Assembly (NCBI GenBank): GCA_023375675.1
Contig: JALQBC010000004.1
Coordinates: 496,001-560,000 of the forward strand
Reading direction: 5' to 3'
Source: Cytospora piceicola
Taxonomy: Eukaryota > Ascomycota > Sordariomycetes > Diaporthales > Cytosporaceae
Length of the DNA: 64,000 bases
Numbering within the stretch: the stretch's first letter is position 1; each line of letters opens with the position of its first letter. The notes beneath the pieces were generated by a model. It made no database searches. It was not told the origin of the DNA and saw only the letters and a program-made list of their open reading frames with translations. The translations under genes were made by a program, and so were the position numbers. Shown in pieces: positions 45,056 to 55,880 of the stretch.

Positions 45056-47331
45056 ATGTCCTGGTCCTCAGGGGCAGCTGCTCCGGTAGTAGAGGAGGGT
45101 CCATCATCATCATCGCCGCCGCCGCCGTATGAGCCATTTCAGTCTCCTGGCCCCGAAGAAGGAAGTTCAGCAATGCTGGATGCCCAGGATGCCTGGAAGT
45201 CAAGAGACCCTCGGTCGTCGAGCACCCAATCCCTGCTGCCGTCACTCAGAGAGGGGAGGAGAACGCTATTGATCGTCTACATCCACGGGTTCATGGGCGA
45301 CAATACGTCTTTTCAATCATTTCCAGCACATGTTCATAACTACCTTCGAGAAGACCTCTCTGAGACACATGTCATTCATTCCAAAATCTACCCGAGGTAC
45401 AAGACGTACAAGGCAATTGAGGTGGCCAGGGACAACTTCAGCAGGTGGCTGGAGCCTCATGAAGATGAGAACACCGATGTGATCTTGATCGGCCATTCGA
45501 TGGGTGGCTTGCTGGCTGCTGATGTGGCCCTGATGGTAAATTACCCATTCCTCACTCATGTCAATTGGATGAGTTGTTGATGTATCTTTAGCCATCCCCA
45601 AGTCCTGTGTACGGCGGCCCTTTGAAGCATCGCATCTTGGGCACTATCTCTCTAGACGCCCCATTACTGGGCCTCCACCCTGGGATCATCAAGTCTGGTA
45701 TTGCCAGCCTCTTCAGAAAAGCTCCCGATCCTCCAGGAAGGGAGCAAGAGCTCTCCGGATCATTGGCCTCGCAGAATGCATCCGGTTCCTTAAGTCTGGA
45801 CGGCACGCCGAGCTTTTCAGATCTTGGGACATCATCGGGCATGACGTCTCCGACGCCTCTGTCTGTCATGTCGTCCAACGCCTCAAACAGACCACAGCCG
45901 GATCCAAACTTCAATCCTACCTTCTTTAACGACGTTCCGTTCGTTGACAGAGGCTGGTGGAAGAACGTAGCCCACTTCGCCAAGAAGCACTACTCTGAGG
46001 GGCTGTTCAGTTCAACATATCAACATTTGATATCGCACTTGGAATTCGGCAGCTGCCTCGCAGATTACTCGGCACTGAACAGCAGGTACAATAAGATCCG
46101 TCGCCTAGAGAATGTGGACGAGTTGAACCAGGTTGATCAAGGCGCAGGCAGAGAAGTCAGGGTTCGGTTCGTCAATTATTACACCGTGTCGACAGGCATA
46201 CCGAAAACTCCAGCCTCGCCACCAATCTCGCAACCAGTCTCACCACTAGCTCCACCGCCTGCCTCACCACCTGCGCGATCTGATACACATTTGCGCCCAG
46301 AGCCTTCCGAGTCCCCACTGTTAGTCACGAGCAGCTCTCAAACGTCGACTCCTAGAATCTCGATCGAGGACTACAGTGACGATGAAAGGCCGCAAACCTT
46401 ACAGTTGCTTGAGCCTGAGCCTATCCAGGAGCCCGATGATGTGGTTGAGGAGCATGCTCCAACCCGTAACGGAGATAGCCAATCCAGTATGGCGAGTCCT
46501 TCTGATGGAGTGAAGGTCGATGGCGCAAATGGCTCTGCAGTTACGGGCGAGGATACCACCGTTGCAGATTCCTCGCAGAAACATCCAGCGGAGGATGAAG
46601 TCAACGATCCCACCAAAGGCTTACCAGAAATACCGCCCCTACCTGAAGCTCCAGAGGCTCCAGACCTTGAACGATACACAGACAAAGACGCAAGGAAGCA
46701 GGCCGAGAAGGAGTTCAAACGCGTGCAGAAGAGCTACAGCCAAGCCGTTAAGAACCACGAGAAGGCTGTGAAGGAGCGGCAAAAGCTAGTCGAGAAGCGG
46801 CAGAAGAAGATGCAGAAAGAGGCTGAAAAGCGCCAAAAGGAGGAGGCAAAGCGTCTGGCGAAGGCACAGCAAGAACGAGGAAAGCAGCCGAAAACTGACG
46901 TGCCACTAGAAGAAGAAGTGGACCCAGTCGAGTTGAAGACGCCTTCTCGGGCTCCGACAGCGACTCCGGCCGAGGCGCGGTCTCTGGAGCGGCAGCTTAC
47001 CGACCTGGCGTTCCATGACCCGAACGACCCGAACAACCCAGGTCCGTCCTCACCTCCAACTCGTATGAGGGGCGAGAAGGGGAAGGAGAATGCGACTGCA
47101 GCTAGCAAGGAGAAACTCCACAAGTTCTGCATGCTCCCACCCAAGGTCAATGGCGGCCCTGATCCGGCTTGGGTTCAGGTGTACATGAAAGGCGTGGACG
47201 AGGTCGGCGCGCATTGTGGCTTGTTCTTCCCCGGCCCGCATTACGAGCCTCTGATCGGTGATGTTGGGGGACGGATTGTGAGCTGGGTGCAGAACGATGC
47301 ATCCAAGAGGGCTATTCTTGCTTTGGACTAA
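45056..47331 (+). CDS. DUF676-type alpha/beta hydrolase (putative serine esterase/lipase)
   Basis: Predicted 739 aa from exons 45056-45535 and 45592-47331, with a 56 bp intron (GTAAAT..CTTTAG). The hydrolase core shows RRTLLIVYIHGFMGDNTSF (oxyanion region), then the nucleophile elbow LIGHSMGGLL with Ser at about residue 148, and after the junction KHRILGTISLDAPLLGLHPG. From about residue 360 the protein is Pro/Ser-rich and disordered. A highly charged coiled coil follows (EKEFKRVQKSYSQAVKNHEK and on, ending in EKRQK repeats). A short conserved-looking end (KFCMLPPKVNGGPDPAWVQV) follows. No signal peptide. The start ATG overlaps a perfect TGACGTCA (45049-45056). Such proteins are called Lipa-like or Rog1-like, but the substrate is unknown. 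Confidence 0.85.
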
Positions 47332-48183
47332 TGGCATATATATATTGGACGTCATGATCTTGGAGATAACTCCAAGAGGAAATACCCGTCGCTGGCGATA
47401 CACTATCATGTAGGCACTTGGCAATACTATCTCGATACACATGAAATAGTCCGTGGTGATAATATCATTGATGAGCGCTGGTATTACCATGACAATGGTA
47501 ACAATCCGCTCGACCAAGACTTTTCTGCGCAAGACAAGGACAACGAGTTTAAGACACATATGTAGGTAAATATATCTATGGGGTGGGTTGCTGGTTTTGG
47601 GCGACCCCCCTCTGCTATGTAGCCTAGTATACTGAGCATTAGAGAGGATCGAGGAACTCGGATTCCCCGTCCACCATTCTTCGTCACCACACCGATGACC
47701 ACACTGTAACAACTGTATTGTTTTGAGATGAGTAAGAGGCACTCCGCTATCAATCTTGTGAGAGAAATGTGCTCAGTGCAAAGTGGTAGGCCTCCACAAG
47801 TGGCAAACCTCCAAGGATATAGTATATTCAGGGTTCGGGTTAGAATTTGTCAGCCCACTTCTGGCCTAGCTTCGGAGGCCCTGCACTGATGATGCTTCCA
47901 TCAGCCCAGGCGCGCAAAACAGCTGTGACTTGCGCAACCGCTTCCAATTGAACTTCACGACCACGCCAGTCAGGGAAACGGAGACACAGCATATTGGCAT
48001 ATTCGCATATTCGCATACCGTACATCCGTTTTAGACAGATCTATTTCTTTGCATGAAATAGCACGACGACAACGTACTACACATCGATCGTGTGGGGTTT
48101 GACTCAACCACCCCATCCGAACCCGCCGCCAACCTCCCCGGCCTCCTACACCACACAAGCCGCACCTCGCGACACGTCCAGCC
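47332..48183. other. Intergenic between lipase and m-AAA genes
   Basis: 850 bp; 3' UTR of the lipase gene then the promoter of the AFG3-like gene. It includes a TATATATAT stretch at 47337 and a GCATATTCGCATATTCGCATA triple repeat near 47996-48018. No gene. Confidence 0.5.
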
Positions 48184-50897
48184 ATGTCGACAATATTGCG
48201 GCCCTCGTCGCGGCAGGTTGCCCGACTCGCGCTCTCGTCATTCCGTACAACATCCAGAGTTAGTGTCCAGAGCGTCAGGATACCGAGGCGAACGCCCACG
48301 TCATCGGCGGCAGCGTACCTACTGCCCCGCTCGCGATTATACTCGACCGGCCCGCCGCCGCCAGAGCAGCCCAAGGACGAGTCGAAAGATGGCGAGAAGA
48401 ACCAAGCGAAGTCCCCGGAGCCCTCAAAACCCGAAGGGGGCAAGGAGCCGCCAAAGCTACCCGAAAACTGGGTCTGGCTGAACGAGGAGGACTTCGAGCA
48501 GCTGCGGAAGATGAGCGAGCTCGTGCCGGCGAAACACAGGGAGACCTTCTTCGAGGTGGAGAAGGAGGTCAGGCTGGGCGGCGCACCCCAGGAGCTGAAG
48601 GACCTGCTGGAGAAGGCACGGACGACTGGCCTCAGCATCGCAGACTCCATGAAGGCCGTGCGGATGGCCCACAAGCTGGCGACAAGGATGGCCTCGAGAG
48701 AGGGTGGCATGTTCGACTCCAACGAACCCGAGTTCTTCAAGCAACAGGAGAAGCTCAACGAACAAGAGCGCCAGAAAGAGGAGGAAGGCGAAAAGGAGAC
48801 AGACGGCAAGAAAGATAAGAAGGGGAAGAAGGGCGACCCCAAGGTGAAGGTTCTCGACGGGGGTGACATCTTGGCCTGGGTGTTGACAGCGGCACTATTC
48901 TATCCTCTCTGGAGCATGATCTTCCCCAGTGAGTCACGTGACATCAGCTGGCAGGAGCTCCGGAGAAACTACCTGGACAAGGGGCTTGTCGAGAAGCTCG
49001 TTGTCTACAACGGCCGAAGGGTGAGAGTAGATCTCAACCAGGAAGCCACCAAGTCCATGTACCCCGATAGCGTCGCAGCAAACCCTGGCTTCAACTTCTA
49101 CGTCTCCATCGGTTCTGTCGAAACATTCGAGCGCCACCTGGACGAGGCCCAGAGGGAACTTGGCATCCCCCCGGCCGAGAGGATTCCTGTCACATACGCA
49201 TCGGAGGGCCAGTTCACGAACCTGCTTATCGCCTTCGGACCCACGCTTCTCATCGTTGGGCTTCTCTACTCTCTCATGAGGAGAGGCCCTGGTGGTGGCG
49301 GTGCGGGCGGAGCAGGCGGTATGTTCGGCTTCGGCAAGAGCAAGGCTAAGATGTACAACCACGAGAGCGCTGTCAAGGTCAAATTCGCGGATATCGCGGG
49401 TATGGACGAAGCTAAGGTCGAGATCATGGAATTCGTCTCCTTCTTGAAGCAGCCTGAGCGATTCCAGAGGCTGGGTGCAAAGATTCCTCGCGGCGCAATT
49501 CTGTCTGGCCCCCCTGGTACCGGTAAGACATTGCTCGCAAAGGCCACGGCTGGTGAATCGGGTGTACCCTTCTTCAGTGTCAGTGGTTCCGAGTTCGTGG
49601 AAATGTTTGTCGGTGTCGGTGCTTCGAGAGTGCGGGACCTGTTCACCCAGGCGCGCAAAAACTCGCCTTGCATCGTCTTCATTGATGAGATCGATGCCAT
49701 TGGTCGGTCTCGAGCTGACGGAAACCGTAACTTCGGCGGCAACGAGGAGCGAGAGGCTACTCTCAACCAGATCTTGACGGAGATGGATGGTTTCAATACG
49801 CAAGAGCAGGTCGTTGTGCTTGCAGGTACCAACAGGCCAGATGTCCTTGACAAGGCCCTGATGAGACCTGGTCGTTTTGACAGGCAGATCTACATCGACA
49901 GGCCAACCATGCAGGGCCGTGCGGATATCTTCAAGGTACATCTCCAGAAGATCGTCACCAAGGAGGATATGGAACACCTTAGCGGAAGGCTTGCTGCGTT
50001 GACCCCCGGCTTCTCGGGCGCTGACATTGCCAACGCCGTCAACGAAGCCGCCCTTGTCGGTATGCATTGTCCCTTTGCCTCTTTTGAGTACACGAATTCC
50101 ACTAACTTTGCACAGCTGCGAGAGCAAACGCCGAGACTGTAACAATGATGCATTTCGAACAGGCCATTGAGCGTACCATAGGAGGATTGGAGCGGAAATC
50201 GCTTGTCCTCAGCCCAGAGGAGAAGAGGACAGTGGCATACCACGAAGCCGGGCATGCCATCTGTGGTTGGTACTTCGAGTACGCAGACCCTCTGCTCAAG
50301 GTCTCCATCATTCCCCGTGGCCAGGGCGCTCTTGGCTACGCACAGTACCTGCCCACCGGTGATGCGTACCTGATGAACGTCAAGCAATTGATGGACCGCA
50401 TGGCCATGACGCTCGGTGGGCGCATTTCAGAAGAGCTGCACTTCCCGTCCGTAACGACCGGAGCGAGCGACGACTTCAAGAAGGTGACCCAGATGGCCAC
50501 CAACATGGTGACGAGGTGGGGCATGTCAGAGGCAATGGGGCCCATCGCCTTCGAACAGGACCAGAACCAGTTCAACAAGCCGTTCGCGGAGGACACGGCG
50601 ATGCGGATCGACGCCGAGGTCAAGCGCATCGTGGACGCGGCGTACAAGCAGTGCAAGGACCTGCTGACGGAGAGGAAGAAGGAGGTGGGCATCGTCGCCG
50701 AGGAGCTGCTGACGAAGGAGATGCTCACGCGGGACGACATGGTGAGGCTGCTCGGCTCCAGGCCGTTCAAGGACAAGGAGGAGTTCACAAAGTACTTTGA
50801 CGGCTCGAGGAGCGCGCCGCCACCCCCACCCTCGGATGGCGGTGGCATGCTGGACGACCCGCCTGCGCCTACGCCTGCGTTCAAGGAGGTGAGGTAA
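48184..50897 (+). CDS. AFG3: Mitochondrial inner-membrane m-AAA protease subunit (Afg3/Yta10-like)
   Basis: ATP-dependent zinc metalloprotease that removes and matures inner-membrane proteins. Predicted 885 aa from exons 48184-50059 and 50116-50897, with a 56 bp intron (GTATGC..GCACAG). The Arg/Ser-rich N-terminus is a mitochondrial targeting peptide. Two TM segments flank the intermembrane domain ([19 protein letters not shown] and [19 protein letters not shown]). Walker A is GPPGTGKT (442-449), Walker B IVFIDEID, and the second region of homology [20 protein letters not shown]. The M41 zinc site is HEAGH (668-672). The intron falls between the AAA and protease parts, and without splicing the protein would end before the protease. 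EREATLNQ and the [20 protein letters not shown] segment sit closer to Afg3 than Yta12. A Gly-rich linker and a Pro-rich tail are slightly unusual. Confidence 0.95.
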
Positions 50898-51959
50898 CGG
50901 GGGCCGCGGAAGAGATGGGATGGGAAACACTCTACTCACATTTCATGAGGACAAGGTAGCTGGGGCTTGGTTGGTTGGGGAATAGATGGAATTGATGTAT
51001 GAATACGGACGAACTGTATTGGTCTGAATAGAAGAGATGTGAAATTAGCGGTCGAGAAAAAAGTAATATCGCTTGAATGCATGTATAAAAACCTGGAGGA
51101 TGACAATACAAAGGACCAAGAAAAGCGATTCAAGCAGTGGAGAGCAGCCAGGAGAGATGTGATCCGGTTTCTAGGAATACGAGCGAGCCTCTTGTCCTTT
51201 GGATCGGATGAGAGCGCCGATTGGAAGGGCCTTGAGTCCTACTTGGTGGTATAAGATAAAGCTTCACTTCGTAGTAGAATTAGAGGCCAATGCCTCCGAG
51301 TTCGCCTTATAGCGAGTGGTATTTGGAAGTATGCTACAATATACAATGGTATCAACAACCGTATACTTGGAGGTTTGACTATGATGTATGCTTCTGCAGT
51401 TGAGAAGCATACTTAGTATGCAGGTTAAACTACTCTCTGGTGGATTACGATTCAGATACGTAGTATAGTTTTTTCAGTATGGATCGTCAAATGAGGCTCC
51501 AGTAGCTGCCCTGACCATTACCAGCCCAAACTTCTTGGTTAAGAGTTAAGAGAAGTGTTGGATTCTATAACAGACTTGACTACGATAATCTGGACTCTTC
51601 GCCTAATGCAAGACTCCATTTTGGCAAGCCCCTTTTTACTGCATATTTGGCAGATCTCCCGCCCTCTCTCGGCACCGCTGCGCTAACTATCTACCTCGAA
51701 GTTAAACTTTGATAAATGTCGTCATCCCCAGTGTTTTCTGTGAGTCTAATGTTTCCATCTCGGACTTTGTTAGACTACATATTACCTGAGTATCTTCCGC
51801 TGCCCCAAGGCAACATTGAAAGCGGCAAGAAGTTACAACAGCAGAGGATGATATGTTGCAGCTAGTGAAGTTGGACACAACTGAGTAGAAGCCCTCCTTG
51901 CCTTTTTTCTTCTTCCCACTCTTTTCAATATTTTTATTTGCTTCCCCTCCGTCGACACA
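50898..51959. other. Intergenic, m-AAA 3' region and BOR1 promoter
   Basis: 1.06 kb, AT-richer than its flanks (many ATAC/GTAT words around 51290-51500). The leader just before the BOR1 ATG is pyrimidine-rich (CTTTTTTCTTCTTCCCACTC). No gene. Confidence 0.5.
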
Positions 51960-54196
51960 ATGGTTCGCAGCGACGCCACTGCCGCCGGAGACGCTCCGGA
52001 CTCCCGATCCGGGCCCGGAGCGGACGCCGGTCCGGACCAGGTCACCCAAGCCACCCCCGGCATGGCCAACGGACTCGAAAAGAACCGCTCACAGGGCTCG
52101 GCACCGCGGTCTCACTCGGGCTCGACCGCCCACGCGCCAAAATGGTGGAAGATTCGTCTCTTCCGGGGCATGATCAACGACGTGCGCCGTCGAGCCCCCT
52201 ACTACTGGAGTGACTGGAAGGATGCTTTGGACTACCGCGTTGTCCCTGCCACGATATATATGTATTTTGCAAAGTATGAAAACACCCACACAGTCTCGTG
52301 AAACCAGTACATCAGTGCATCAGTGCATTGGTACATCCATCATGTTGATCGCTCAACTCCGATCTGCATGAACGATAAGGCATTGAGGGGAACGCCACAC
52401 TGACCAGAAACCGTCCAACAGCATCCTCCCGGCCGTGGCCTTCTCCCTGGACATGTTCACGCGCACGCACTCGCAGTACGGCGTCAATGAGGTGCTCCTG
52501 TCGTCCGTCCTCGGCTCCGTCGTCTTCTCCCTCGTCGCCTGCCAGCCGCTCGTCATCGTCGGCGTGACGGGGCCCATCACCGTCTTCAACTACACCGTCT
52601 ACGACATCATGGTGCCCACGGGCGTCGACTACCTCTCCTTCATGTGCTGGATCGGCCTGTGGGCCCTCGTCCTGCACTGGGTCCTCGCCGTCACGAACTC
52701 GTGCAACTGGCTGCGCTACGTCACCCGCTTCCCCTGCGACATCTTCGGCTTCTACGTCGCCTTCATCTACCTCCAGAAGGGCGTCCAGGTCCTCGTGCTG
52801 CAGGGCGACGCCGAGCCCTTCTACCTGAGCGTCATGGTGGCCATGCTGGTCTTCGCCATCGCGTATGCCTGCGGCGAGCTCGGCAAGAGCACGCTGTTCC
52901 ATCACCACGTGCGCGTCTTCCTCAAGGACTACGGCACGCCGCTGACGGTCATCTTCTTCACGGGGTTCGTCCACATGGGGAGGATGAAGGGCGTGCACCT
53001 GGAGAGCCTGCCGACGAGCACCGCCTTCTTCCCGACTGAGGACAGGGGCTGGTTCGTCCATTTCTGGAAAATCCCCGTCAAGGATGTGTTTCTGGCCATC
53101 CCTTTTGCGATATTGCTTACGATCCTCTTCTGGTTCGACCATAATGGTGAGCAACCCAGATCTCCCCCTCCCTCTACCCACTCAGGTATGTTATATGTGG
53201 CCGATGTCTAAACCTTGCCCAGTATCCTCTCTTATTGCCCAGGGCACCGAGTTCCCTCTTCGAAAACCTCCGGGGTTCCACTGGGACCTTTTCCTCCTGG
53301 GTCTCACCACCGGTGTGGCCGGGCTCCTGGGCCTCCCGTTCCCCAACGGCCTCATCCCGCAGGCGCCCTTCCACACCGAGTCGCTCTGCGTCACCAAGAT
53401 CGTCCACGACGACAACGAGGGCGGCGACAACAAGGGCCACTGGGAGCTCCGGCGCACGCACGTGGTCGAGCAGCGCGTGTCCAACCTCGCGCAGGGGCTC
53501 CTGACGCTGGGCACCATGACGGGCCCGCTCCTCGTGGTGCTCCACCTGATCCCGCAGGGCGTGCTGGCGGGCCTCTTCTTCATCATGGGCTACCAGGCGC
53601 TCGAGGGCAACGGCATCACGGCCAAGGTCCTGTTCCTGCTCCGGGACCGGGCCCTCGAGTCGGCCGGGAACCCGCTCCGGCGGGTCCAGCGGCGCGCGGC
53701 CGTCTGGGTCTTCGTCGCGCTCGAGCTGGCCGGCTTCGGCGCCACCTTCGCCATCACGCAGACGGTCGCGGCCGTGGGCTTCCCCGTCATCATCCTGGCG
53801 CTGATCCCCGCCCGCGCGCTGCTGCTGCCGAGGCTGCTCACGCCGCAGGAGCTGGGCGTCCTGGACGGGCCGACCGCGAGCCCCTTTACGATGGAGAGCG
53901 TGGGCGGGACCTACGGCGGGGGCGGGGAGGCGCTGGATGCTGAGGAGGGGGAACCGGCCGGCGATGATGGGAAGAGGCCTGGGGACGGCGGCAGGGGTGG
54001 TGTGTTCAGGGGCAGCGGCGAGGGCACCGGTACGGTCGGTGGACTAGGGCAGAGGAGGAGCGAGGAGGAGCTCGCCGAGCTGGGGGAGAACAGGAGCGTG
54101 AGGTTGTCGGCTGCGCAGTCGAATACTAGGCGGAGGAATAGTGGCATTTCACGGGATGATGGAGATGGCGGCTCGGTGGAGAGGAGGCGGCGATGA
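51960..54196 (+). CDS. BOR1: SLC4-like anion/borate transporter (Bor1)
   Basis: Plasma-membrane exporter of the bicarbonate/borate transporter family, predicted 670 aa. Exons are 51960-52273, 52422-53146 and 53223-54196, with introns of 148 bp (GTATGA..CAACAG) and 76 bp (GTGAGC..GCCCAG). After a hydrophilic N-terminus of about 70 residues come WWKIRLFRGMINDVRRRAPY, SDWKDALDYRVVPATIYMYF and, across junction 1, NILPAVAFSLDMF. Next are VACQPLVIVGVTGPITVFNY (the substrate-site helix region), then KDYGTPLTVIFFTGFVHMGR. After junction 2 comes FHWDLFLLGLTTGVAGLLGL, then PFPNGLIPQAPFHTESLCV and QRVSNLAQGLLTLGTMTGPL. About ten to twelve hydrophobic segments are present. The C-terminal 110 residues are Gly/Glu/Arg-rich and disordered. 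Very high GC in exons 2-3 creates long antisense frames. Confidence 0.93.
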
Positions 54197-55133
54197 GAGG
54201 ATGGTTATATGGCCAGACAGGCTGCGCCGGGCAGGTCTAAAGCATGAGAGCGGACTCCGGATGTGGATGATCGCGGTTATATGTATACTTATGTGAGTGG
54301 TGGATAGAAGGGCTTGAAGCCGTCTACCTCACGAGAGCTGTCAGACATACTAACATACATTCTAAAAGCTGGAGTTGTCGTCTGTCAGACGTCTTTAGGT
54401 TTCGTGTGTATTCTGGAGAGTTTCAACATTCATGATGATGCCCACAACATTTGAACAATGCCGGTAAACTTCAGTACCATTACAACCCTGCTTCTTGGTC
54501 CTCGACAGGCCACTGCATACCTACTAAGTACTTTAGGTATGTACCTAGGATGTTAAGATTAAAGATAAAAACCGTTTTTACTGGTGGAGAAGTCGTCCTG
54601 GGATCAATGCCGGTTTGATGCACAACGTTGGAGATGCGCGTCCGGCGGGCTTCGTTGGGAGGTTGTGGTGAGGTCTAGCCCAGTCTAGCGCCCGGCCTGC
54701 CTTGATTTTGCTCCGCCATGACGAACAACGACGGTATTGCGCACCCAAGCATGCTTGAGGCCTTCGTTCGATGTTGCCTTGCCTCTTGTTTCCATGGTCT
54801 TGACCTTGACCTTGCCTTGTTGTGCCGTGCTGTGCTGTGCCGTGCTGTGCCTGAATGTTGTGAAAGTAACGATAGAATGTGCGCGCGAACCACAGCAGTT
54901 GACAGGGATCAAGCACGTCGGTGCTTGGCCAGCTTCGCCATCTTGTGTATTATGTATTATACTACATAAAGGATGTGAGGACGCTCACGCAGCAAGAAAT
55001 GAGGGAGCCATAGGGCATCCCAAGGACAGACTTGAGAACCATCAAGTTCAACCAATTAGCCAAGCGGTTTCCTAATCATATCAACCATCGCTAACACTGC
55101 CCCATCATCATCACTATCATCACCATCATCAAC
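54197..55133. other. Intergenic between BOR1 and MARVEL-like gene
   Basis: 0.94 kb with GTGCC/GTGCT repeats at 54821-54851, a GTACCTAGG at 54541-54549, and ATCATCAC repeats just before the next ATG. No gene. Confidence 0.5.
54821..54851. repeat. TGTGC/CGTGC pentamer repeat
   Basis: About six tandem units alternating TGTGC and CGTGC. Confidence 0.8.
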
Positions 55134-55880
55134 ATGTACAGCTTCAACAGGTCCTCAAAAGGCAAGAATGCCAATGGCGAGAAGCCTCGCAACAGCTCCC
55201 GGGGCATGGCCTGGGAGATTCCCTTCTTCTTCGGTATCATCTTCGCCCTCTCCGTCGCCGAGATGTGCTTCACGATAGATGCCTTCGTCTACCTCGAGAA
55301 GAAGGACAAATGGTGGTCCACAACCGAGAAAGCACGCATGGCCTTCCTCATCTTCAGCAGCGCGAGGTCGATCCTCTTGTCTGCAACATACGTCGCTGTC
55401 AACTTCTTTCCCATCAAGAATATCATGAGCACTCTGCACGTCGTATGTTTTCTTCCATCGAGCTCTTCCACCCCACATCCTCCTTCAATCCCTCTTCACC
55501 CTTTCTCCTTCGCTTTCTCTCTCTCTTTCTTTACTCCTCGAGTCTTCCTATGTATGATATCCTAACACCACCGTCAGGTCTTCCTTGTGTTTTCAACCAT
55601 CTTCTGGATCGTCTCGGGCGTCCTCATCCACCAGATGTGGGGTTACATGGAGTGTGCCAACGCAGGCGTGCCCAGCAGCCTCACCGAATTCAAGAGTCAA
55701 GTATCCGGCGGGCTCTCTCTGTGTCATGAGATCAAGACCATCGAGATCATCGCGTGGTGTATTGCCGGAATAAGCGTTGTAGCCACGATACCGGTGGTGA
55801 AGACGTGGATGGACAGGAGAAAGGCGTCAAGACAGGCAAAGACACAAGCAGCTCGTGAGAAGATCGAGTCGCATGTCTAA
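55134..55880 (+). CDS. Four-span membrane protein, MARVEL-like
   Basis: Predicted 203 aa from exons 55134-55442 and 55578-55880, with a 135 bp intron (GTATGT..CGTCAG). Four hydrophobic segments: AWEIPFFFGIIFALSVAEMC (about 26-45), MAFLIFSSARSILLSATYVA, HVVFLVFSTIFWIVSGVLIH (spanning the junction) and TIEIIAWCIAGISVVATIPV. Short basic ends (SFNRSSKGKNANGEKPRN; MDRRKASRQAKTQ) are predicted to be cytosolic. This layout and length match the fungal MARVEL-domain membrane proteins, which associate with membrane domains; function here is unknown. The start is the ATG at 55134, just after an ATCATCAC-rich leader. Confidence 0.78.

Noticed and set aside
48934..50145. 403-codon - strand frame opposite the m-AAA protease
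   Set aside because: Exactly antisense to conserved AAA and membrane segments and low in any family signal; the + strand has Walker A/B and HEAGH.
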